DNA of 64,000 bases from Rhododendron vialii (lineage: Eukaryota; Streptophyta; Magnoliopsida; Ericales; Ericaceae): the NCBI RefSeq assembly GCF_030253575.1, contig NC_080568.1, forward strand, positions 5,307,501-5,371,500, given 5' to 3'. Position numbers and translations under genes: made by a program. The notes under the pieces were generated by a model. The model worked only from the letters and a program-made list of their open reading frames with translations. It was not told where the DNA came from and did no database searches. Numbering within the stretch: the stretch's first letter is position 1; each line of letters opens with the position of its first letter. This document shows positions 56,649 to 64,000 of the stretch, piece by piece.

Positions 56649-59600
56649 GAGGAGGAAGAAGAAGAGATCAATGAAACATGCAACTAAAGAGAATAAGTTA
56701 CCTATGATAATGGATGGAATATGAGTAATCTTGTGCCAATCATTGCCTCCCTCTTTGCATCTTTCAGATAGATCAGGACAATCAGCTATTCTGAAGCGTT
56801 CAAGAGATGAAAGGTTACCGAACCAATCCGGCAGAGATTTCAAACCGTAGAAAAACCGAAGTTCCAAACTTGTCAAGGAAGGAAGGTGCTCAAGTTGATC
56901 AGGCAGAGACTCGAAACAATCTTCCGATCCATCATCGAATAAGGACAGAATCTCCAGAGAGGGGAAATGGCACCACGGTGTTGCGGCACTTTTGGAGGGC
57001 CAAGGGAAATATGTTGACTCCTCTCTGAATCTACCTATATGCAAACTTCGAAGGCTGGTGGTGCAAACCAGCCCCTCCTCCCAACAAGTCCGCAATATCG
57101 AACAATCTACAGCTTCCAGATTCTTGATGGATGTGAGGCTGCGTAATGCATCTGGATTTGGTGTAGTTAACTTTGGACAGCCATTCAGGCGTATATCTTC
57201 AAGGGTTGGTTGTAGCAACTCCTTTGGCAAACTTAAAAGCTCGGGGCAGTGTCGAATATAAAGATGTTGAAGGGACGTCCATCCATTGAATGCTGCTTCA
57301 ATGTTGTCGATTCAAACCATCAGGTTATAACAATGATATATTTCTAGTATCTTACGTAATGCTAGGTTTTGAAGCTGGTTTGGCAAATAATCCAGCCCAA
57401 TGCGCCCATCCATTTCCACTATTGTCATATATCCTATGTTTTGTTTAGAACATGGAGAAATGAAGGGAATAGAAGGGAGAATAGCAAATGGCAAAATAGA
57501 GTATCAAGTATAGTGAAATTTTCCCTATATTTTTATCACAATTTTCTTCTTAAGTTTTTTCCCTTCCCTCTTTTTTCACAATTAGTTTCAAACAGATCAA
57601 TTAAGAATTCACTGTTTTTTAAACAAATCTTCCAATAAAGTACAATATCTTCAATATCCACATCTATCTCTACGAAGAACAATTTCGTTCATCCTTGCCT
57701 TGGGTAAGGATAACTTTACCTGCATTTTGTGTGCTATATTGAGGGTCCTGATTTGATAATCGAAACTACTCATTCTAACATAAATGATTTGTTAGGAGAT
57801 CAAGAAAAATATCAGCTCAATCGAGGATCCGTAAGTACTTGATAAAAAAAATAAAGTTCTTGGGAGTATAGCTGGATAGAGCAAAACTAGATGTTTTTTA
57901 ATGGTGGCTGATAATGCCACGAGAAGTATTGTTGGTGCCACAAAACTTGGGGTTATGGACAATTTTACCCTCATTTTAATCTTTCTCAATTTCCTCACTC
58001 TTTGACGCACTCTCTAAAAAAAAGCATTTGTTCATCTCTCAAACCCAGATTCATTTCTCCCTCTATCCTTCTAGGCCAAGTCTCATTCTTAATCAAAGCC
58101 TTTAAATTTAAATAGCTCCGAAATTAGAGGACGAAGAGGAACGAGAAGTTAAAAAATCAATTAAAGAAAGGATGATTCATTTGACCCAGATCCCTTTTTT
58201 CTCTATTCCATTTGTGTCCCCATTAAAAGTTGAAAGCAAACAAAATTGGTTGGGTATGTCAAGAAAAGATCGGAGAGTAGACTGTGTTTCTCTGCATGCA
58301 AGAACGCGACGAAGAAGAGAACCAGGAAGGAAGAAGTTTGATGGAAGACGCATTGATGGGGTTTCTTTGCCACCGCCAAGGATGGGTTTAGGCGGGTGGT
58401 TGAAGTTAGAGAGGAAAGAATCTGGGGAGAGGAGAGATAATCAATAACAAAAAGAGAAAGGGATGTAGCTTTGAGGACAAATATGTAATTTTACTATAAA
58501 AGCCAATAAAGTTTCGTGGCACGAACTATTTCTTCTCGAGGCATTATCAACCCCTTGTTTTAATCAAGTACTTACCGAGATTAAACTAAATTTTTGCATA
58601 AATAAATAACTGCTCAATGCAAAATAATTGACCTGGGATGGTTATCAACTTGGGGCATGTCGTGATGTATAACTCTTCAAGACGGGGAAAGAACTCCAAC
58701 ATATTCATGGCAAAAGCAGACAATGATGATACATCTGACCATTCTTCTAGCTGAGGCATATCAAAAAGATGGAATTCCCTCAATGCTGGAAATACTCTTG
58801 TTGTCGCTGCCCCACTACTACAGCAACTATCAAAAATGCCTTCATCTGGTCCATAAAATTCAGCACCAATATGCTTCAAATTACGCAAATAACACATTTT
58901 GACTGTTGCAAGATGCGGAAGGTGTCCAAGTGCAGGGACATGCTCACATAACCTGCAGTCATTTAATTCAATCTTCACCAAATATTGAAGCGAGCGGGCA
59001 TCTTTACTCATCCACGATGGCAATCTTCTTCCTCCAAACTTCATTAGTTTTAATCCCTTAACATTCCGGTGAGGTTTGAGTCCCTCCAACACATCCTCCT
59101 CATGGTTATCGTGGGAGTTTCTAAGGTCTCCATCCCAATACAATGTCAACTCTTGAAGTTCATATTTTTCTGACATTTTAGCCTTCTCTGCTTCTTCCTT
59201 GTCTTTCACGTATTGTAGATCCCAAACCTCTAAACTACCTTTTAGCTTGCTTAAGTTACCCAATTCTTCAATTCTGTGGCCACTTTTCTTGCCCACAACA
59301 AAGAATGGTAATGTTTGCAAAGATGTCAACTCCCCTATCTTCATTGGCATCAATTTTCTAGTTTCATAATTATTTTCAAGATACAAATGTCTCAAACTAA
59401 CCAAGTTGTGGATATTTTTTGGAAGCTCTTCTATAGACCTTGGTAGATTCAGTGTTTCCAAATTGTAGAGCTTGGTGATAAAATTTGGGACTTTCCTAAT
59501 AGAAGATCTAGAGATGTCAAGAAACCTTAAATGTATGAACTTGCATATTGAACTCGGAAACTTGGAGCCAGTTAACCGCAGGGCACGGATACATTGAATT

Positions 59601-61315
59601 TTTTTGGTGTTCTTAGGGAGATCTCCCGTTAAAAACAGTGTCCTCAATTTTTCAAGATTTTCTTCTAAAATATCTAACCGTATTTCTTCCCCAAGAAACA
59701 ACGACAAATGTTCAACATCGGGATTATTCTTCACCTCACTAGCTTCCAAAGTCAAACAATTACCCTGTGAGACATAAAGTGCAAGATCATGTACAAGATC
59801 ATGCATCTTGCAACTCGTGATATTGTTGTACTCATCATATTTCTCTTCCTGGAATAATGAATTGCGCAATAAAATATTAAAATACTGATTGCCTAATTCT
59901 TCCATTTCCACCTTACCTCGTGAAGAAGGTTGGAGATATCCTAGACCCATCCAAAGTTGAATCAAGTAATCCTTGATAATGACTTGGTCCTTCAAAAAAA
60001 TAGAACATAATGCAAACGATCGTTTCAAAGATGATGATGGCAAATGGTCAAAACTAAGCCTCAATATTGGTAGAATTCCATTTTCATTTTCGAGCAAACT
60101 CCATATTTCACTCTTCTCGATGGACTCCCATTCTTGTTCATCTTGCTTCGAGTACAGTAAACCTCCTAATGACTTTATCGCTAATGGCACACCCTTACAC
60201 TTTTCTACCAATCTTCGACCAATATCCACTAAAGTTCGAGTTTCGCTTGGTCCTCTATTGGAAAATGCTATTTTCTTAAACATTGTCCAACAATCAGCTT
60301 TAGATAGTGGTGTCAGCGGATGGGTGCATGACGGGAATGTTCGCATTGCTTCTACGACTTCCATACTACGGGTAGTAACTAAAATTTTGCTTTCCTTAGA
60401 GCCGCCTATTTCTACCAAAGAATTTCTGAGGTTTTCCCATAAATCTGGCTTTGTGTTCCACACGTCATCTAATACAAGCAAGTATTTTTTCCCATTCAAT
60501 TTTTGTCTAAGCATTCTCATTATCGCTTCAATGTTGGGTGTCTCGCACTTATCTCCAGGAAGAGATTGCACCATCTCATTCAATAACCTTCCTACCTTGA
60601 AATCATCAGACACACAAATCCAAATTCTCTCCTCACTGAAGTTCTTCAAAACTTTTTCTTCCTTGTAAACTACCTGAGCAAGAGTTGTCTTTCCTAGCCC
60701 AGCCATTCCTACAAAGGCAATGACAGGTAACTCACCTTCCACGTTAGAGTCAGGTAACATATCAACCACTACCTTAACATCACCATCCCTCCCCACAACT
60801 TGTGTATCGCCTATAAAAGGTAAAGTCGTCCTGAATTCGCTAGGTTCAACAATAGCATCATTGAGTTGCTCAGCTGGTTTAAGACCGACATCATTTGCTG
60901 CTTTACAAATTCTGTCTAACAGTTCATTGATGTCATTGACCTTATTAGCCATCTTGAAACGAAACGACAATGGATCAGAGAGGGTGAACAAATCACGCAC
61001 CTTGTTCCTCTTCCGGTTATGTGCCTCTATCTTTCTTCGAAGACCTTCATAGGCCAATTCATCCAGCACATTCTCAGCATGGCATATTGCATCCTTGAGT
61101 TTCTTTAGCCAAGTCATCATAGTATGTGATGTTATTTTCCGGTTCTCAACATCAAGTAACAAAGCCTGAATGATTTCTAGCCTTTCGAGGAGTTTTTCAA
61201 GGTCTTTCTTGAAACCCCATGCCAGGTTAATCTGATTATTAATCTGATTGGTTGCTAGGGAAAGCAACCCTTTCAGGATTCCCTTGGCTGTAAGGAGGAG
61301 CAAAGCCTCGGCCAT
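56466..61315 (-). CDS. CC-NBS-LRR (NLR) immune receptor with in-frame stop
   Basis: An intracellular pathogen sensor of the coiled-coil (RGA) class. Exon 1 (61315-58633) begins MAEALLLLTAKGILKGLLSL; the 37 codons open before this ATG are probably leader. Motifs: EDVID-type ENVLDELAYEGL (81-92), P-loop GMAGLGKTT (203-211), kinase-2 LLVLDDVWN (279-287), RNBS-B KILVTTRS, GLPL as CKGVPLAI (373-380), MHD as KMHDLVHDL (503-511), then leucine-rich repeats. Exon 2 (57433-56702) continues the LRR; a last small exon (56488-56466) ends SWYRDL-TGA. Phases match at both junctions. However, TGA at 57314-57312 interrupts exon 2 after 40 residues (NLMV-stop), although LRR coding continues in frame for about 200 codons. 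So the product is either a 934-residue protein missing about the last fifth, or the gene is newly dead. A 12-bp tandem repeat duplicates NQIN near residue 24. Confidence 0.85.
56605..56645. repeat. (GA)n microsatellite in the last NLR intron
   Basis: About 20 GA units within the 213-bp intron 56489-56701, followed by GGA/GAA triplets. Confidence 0.95.
57903..58554. mobile_element. MULE-like element in NLR intron 1
   Basis: Ends GGTGGCTGATAATGCC and GGCATTATCAACCCC are inverted repeats, and GTGCCACAAAACTT pairs with AAGTTTCGTGGCAC further in. Flanks GTTTTTTAAT and TTGTTTTAAT agree at 8 of 10. The interior (58240-58440) is richer in G and C and gene-like, with an open frame rich in Arg and Lys, so captured host DNA is possible. 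Confidence 0.6.
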
Positions 61316-61435
61316 GTGTTTCTGATGAATTTGGACTTGATGAAAAAATGCTTGGTGAACAACTAGCAAGATAAGAATACAATAGCAAAGAGAAGGGGTG
61401 TTGTGATTACCACAGATCGAGGACAACTACTCCTG
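61316..61435 (-). promoter_or_regulatory. Conserved upstream region of the NLR gene
   Basis: About 120 bp upstream of the ATG matches the same position of the truncated NLR copy (50907-51030), for example AAAAAATGCTTGGTGAACAA and GAGAAGGGGTGTTGTGATTA in plus-strand orientation. It probably holds the leader and core promoter, though no clear TATA box was found. Confidence 0.5.
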
Positions 61436-61650
61436 TCATATAGCCGCGGATTTGAACTCTAGATTATATTCTGGTTGATGTCTTGGACATTGCCAGCTAT
61501 TAATTTATATATGAGGTTGATTGCTTTCGTGCAATGTGCAAGCTTATATATGAGGTCACTGCAAGCTTATTCGTGCAATGTGCAAGAGGTCATATTCGTT
61601 TTTGACTAAAAGCAAATCTTTTTTTTTTGGTCATATTCGTTTCTATAATA

Positions 61651-61818
61651 TGACCTAGCGCAACGATAAAGTTGCTCCATTGTGACCTAGAGATCACGGA
61701 TTCGAATTGCAGAAAAAACCTCTCTGCTTGCAAGGGTAAGACTGCGTTACTACGTACATCAACCCTTCCCCAGACCCCGCAATGATGAAAGCCTCGTGTA
61801 TTGGATTTGCCCTTTTAA
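61651..61818 (+). mobile_element. Au-type SINE
   Basis: The order of blocks matches the Au SINE family of plants: TAGCGCAACGATAAAG (A box), CCATTGTGACCTAGAGATCA, GGATTCGAATTG (B box), AACCTCTCTGCTTGCAAGGG, TAAGACTGCGTTACTACGTA, CCTTCCCCAGACCCCGCAATG, then GCCTCGTGTATTGGATTTGC and a T-rich end CCCTTTTA. tRNA-derived and transcribed by RNA polymerase III in family members. No target duplication was seen. Confidence 0.88.
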
Positions 61819-62575
61819 AGGAAAAAATACAAATTGAAACCAGGGGGAGAAAAGAAAGCATATGTTTCGAGCAACCACACCTTATTAGCTGCTAAACCCT
61901 TTTTTTTCTGATCGCATTCAGGAACTTTAATCCACTGAGCTTGTCCTTCCACACACCGAATTATTAATTTAGTTTAGACAATGTACCCAGAGAAGCTCGA
62001 GCACACTAAGAAGTGAGACAGAGGCACAATTAATTGGGCCAATTTCTAAACTGTATATGTCACTGCCTTGTACGTCTGGGGACTCAAAATTTCTGGACAT
62101 GGTCTTCAATAAATTTTCTCTATCTATCTATCTTCAAGTACCAAATAGTGAGCCTGAGCCCATCTCAGACGTCTATCTCAGTAATCAATAGTTCGGATTT
62201 AAAACAAGCTCTTCCAAGGAAGAGTATTTCCACAAAAGAGATTGTTTTTAAATTTGAACTGTTGAAAATATTTTTGGACGGCTTTGATGACTCACTAAGC
62301 CTTTAGTGACTTTACTAACTACAGTATCTCCGGATCCGTACATGTAGATACTAAAATATTAAACACGTTAATGGCACACAATACACTCCTTTTTTTAGGG
62401 AAAAAATTACAAAGTCATACAAAATTCCACCATAGCCACTAAAGTTCGTCTCCCACATGTTCTTTTGATTTTCCCACTTCAGGAGTGAAATGAGAAGCTC
62501 TCAAACGTCCCCTTGCATTTTCCCTCACGTTGAACTTTCTAAAAAATCGATTAGAGATATTTAAAAAAAGGCTTA
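61819..62575. other. Intergenic, no gene recognised
   Basis: Contains the diverged copy (61979-62020) of the CCCAGAGA-GCTCG-GCACACT motif found at 1547-1590. An open frame at 62034-62306 has no known domain. Confidence 0.45.
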
Positions 62576-62599
62576 AATACTTAAATGGTCCTTACAAAA

Positions 62600-64000
62600 T
62601 AGAGTCTGTTTCATTTTCATCCTTATAAAAAATTTTGTGTCAATTTCATCCTTTCAGTTTGTGACTCAGTTCAATATCACCCTTGCCGTCAACCAGTGGA
62701 TGGAATTCACCCTTGCCGTCCTTCTAGTTTGTTGCCCAAGTTTTTAATGCAAATGGGACCCTGCTTTGTTCTCTTTGCAACTAAAAAAGAATTTTTCAAA
62801 AAATTCCTCCTAGATTCTCCCTACTTTCAACATTTTTCTCTCTATCTCTCTTCACTTATTACTTCTACTATTTTTCAAAAAATATTTCAAATTCCAATCC
62901 AAACAAATAATAAGGTTTTCCGCCCAAAAGATGTTGTTATTACAGGAACATCATTAGTTTATACTCCCTCCGTCCCGGTTTGTTTGTTCTCTTTTTGACT
63001 TTTTGAGAGCGTTTGACCTCTCAAAGAATTGTCTATAATTTTCAATTAGTAATGTTTTTAATATCCAATATGGATTTTTTTTGATAGATCTCAATTAGTT
63101 TTATTATACAAAATCTTCAAAATCATAAAAAAAATATTATAAAATATAAGATATAAGTATATTTTTGAAAGACACGAATTTTGACAATTAGACAAACAAA
63201 TTAGGACAGAGGGAGTACTAATTTGTATCATCAGTTTATATACTAATTTTTTCAGTGGGGGACAAATTTAAAGTGTCCGTGGGTTTTTATACCTTTCACC
63301 TACCTTTTTCTCTGTTAAAAAATGTCTGTTTTGTACGCATTTGTGGTCCCCTCTTTGTACGCATTTGGGTTCAATTCGAAACGGCCCAATGGTCAATGCA
63401 TATGGCCCTTGGCCATGTACCATGGTTTTTTAGCTGTTTAAGGCTGTTTAGGCCTTCGGAAGCTCAAATTTGCCGTTTAAGGAAATATTTGACTTGCTAA
63501 TAATAACTTGGGCAAGAAAAATCCGAATTAAGTCGTTATTTTGGGAGAAGTCTTACAATTTTCTCTATTTTCTAGTTTTGCTATTATTCTAAATTTTTTC
63601 ATTTTTGGTCATTTCCGTTATTAATTGATTCGGTGTCTATTTTTAGGCCAATCAATTAGAGTTAGGGTTTTTCTAGCCTTCGGGGCAAGATAGTGATTGA
63701 TTATTATTGAATGAAAAGAGTCTAGAGAGCATTTTCTCTAAACCTATATCGTTTGTGATTTTTTTTTGTCGCACGTTCATAATGTAATTGAATGGCAGAT
63801 TGATCTTGTGCGTCTTTTTTTGGTAGAAAACAATGTCGGTAATATTGGGGAAAGAGACGTGGGCCAGGTAGGTACCAAATAAGGCTTCCGTTATCCAAGT
63901 AGGCGAATTCCGTTCACTGGTTGATGGCAAGGGTGACATTGAACTGAGTCACGAACTGGAAGGACGAAATTGACACAAAAAATTTTATAAGGACGAAATG
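62600..64000. mobile_element. Left part of a large MULE-like inverted-repeat element
   Basis: About 100 bp at 62611-62715 (TTTCATCCTTATAAAAAATTTT, TGTCAATTTCATCCTT, GTGACTCAGTTCAAT, CACCCTTGCCGTCAACCAGTG) is matched in inverse orientation at 63905-64000, which runs off the window end. The arms look about 90 percent alike by eye. A Stowaway element lies between. The right end and target duplication are outside the window. Confidence 0.75.
62964..63215. mobile_element. Stowaway MITE nested in the inverted-repeat element
   Basis: Starts CTCCCTCCGTCCCGG and ends GGACAGAGGGAG, with TA on both sides (62962-62963, 63216-63217). Length 252 bp. Confidence 0.95.

Noticed and set aside
58586..58632. 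NLR C-terminus as read through after ITIP
   Set aside because: The frame stops within 15 codons beyond a good donor (CCCAG-GTCAAT), and a downstream LRR exon with the matching phase exists, so this part is intron.
59973..60668. 231-codon open frame antisense to the NLR gene
   Set aside because: It lies entirely over NB-ARC coding sequence on the other strand and has no recognised domain; it is a shadow of the NLR frame.

Overview
This is nuclear DNA from a flowering plant, most likely a eudicot; I cannot name the species. The evidence is spliced genes with GT-AG introns, AT-rich spacers full of plant transposon types (hAT, Mutator-like, CACTA, Tourist, Stowaway, an Au-type SINE), and proteins of typical plant families. 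Four gene loci can be supported; the rest is mostly transposon debris.

Layout. 0-3.2 kb: an old tandem duplication split by a small hAT element. 3.27-14.76 kb (minus): a complete 12-exon ABC transporter gene of subfamily C (ABCC8-like, 1461 residues when my exons are joined). Its two long introns hold MITE-like elements, and one short intron uses a GC donor. 15-24.5 kb: retroelement-derived DNA with a short LTR, a 347-bp tandem duplication, an array of small GCTGCT/AGCAGC hairpins, simple repeats, and an inverted pair of exon-like segments. 24.7-40 kb: densely packed DNA transposons, several with target-site duplications (TSDs) readable base for base, including a CACTA element and four Mutator-like elements (MULEs). 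Three of those MULEs lie almost end to end at 37.45-39.91 kb. 42.78-46.33 kb (plus): a pterin-4a-carbinolamine dehydratase gene with its full catalytic motif; its first exon is unresolved. 50.47-50.91 kb (minus): a truncated NLR fragment that keeps only the N-terminal coiled-coil domain. 54.2-55.1 kb: a palindromic MULE. 56.47-61.32 kb (minus): a CC-NBS-LRR (NLR) gene with all NB-ARC motifs but an in-frame TGA early in its second exon. 61.65-61.82 kb: an Au-type SINE. 62.6 kb to the window end: the left part of another large inverted-repeat element.

The genes do not form a pathway. The ABCC protein would be a membrane transporter, the dehydratase recycles an oxidised pterin cofactor, and the NLR would be an intracellular immune receptor. 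The two NLR loci are clearly related and share about 120 bp of upstream sequence. A different upstream segment of the NLR fragment recurs just beyond the 3' end of the ABCC gene, which suggests local rearrangement.

The most unusual theme is the set of small MULE-like foldback elements: seven have 9-bp or near-9-bp TSDs, two share a two-hairpins-inside-long-TIRs design, and one carries a glycine-rich coding segment. All calls come from reading the sequence; no database search was possible.
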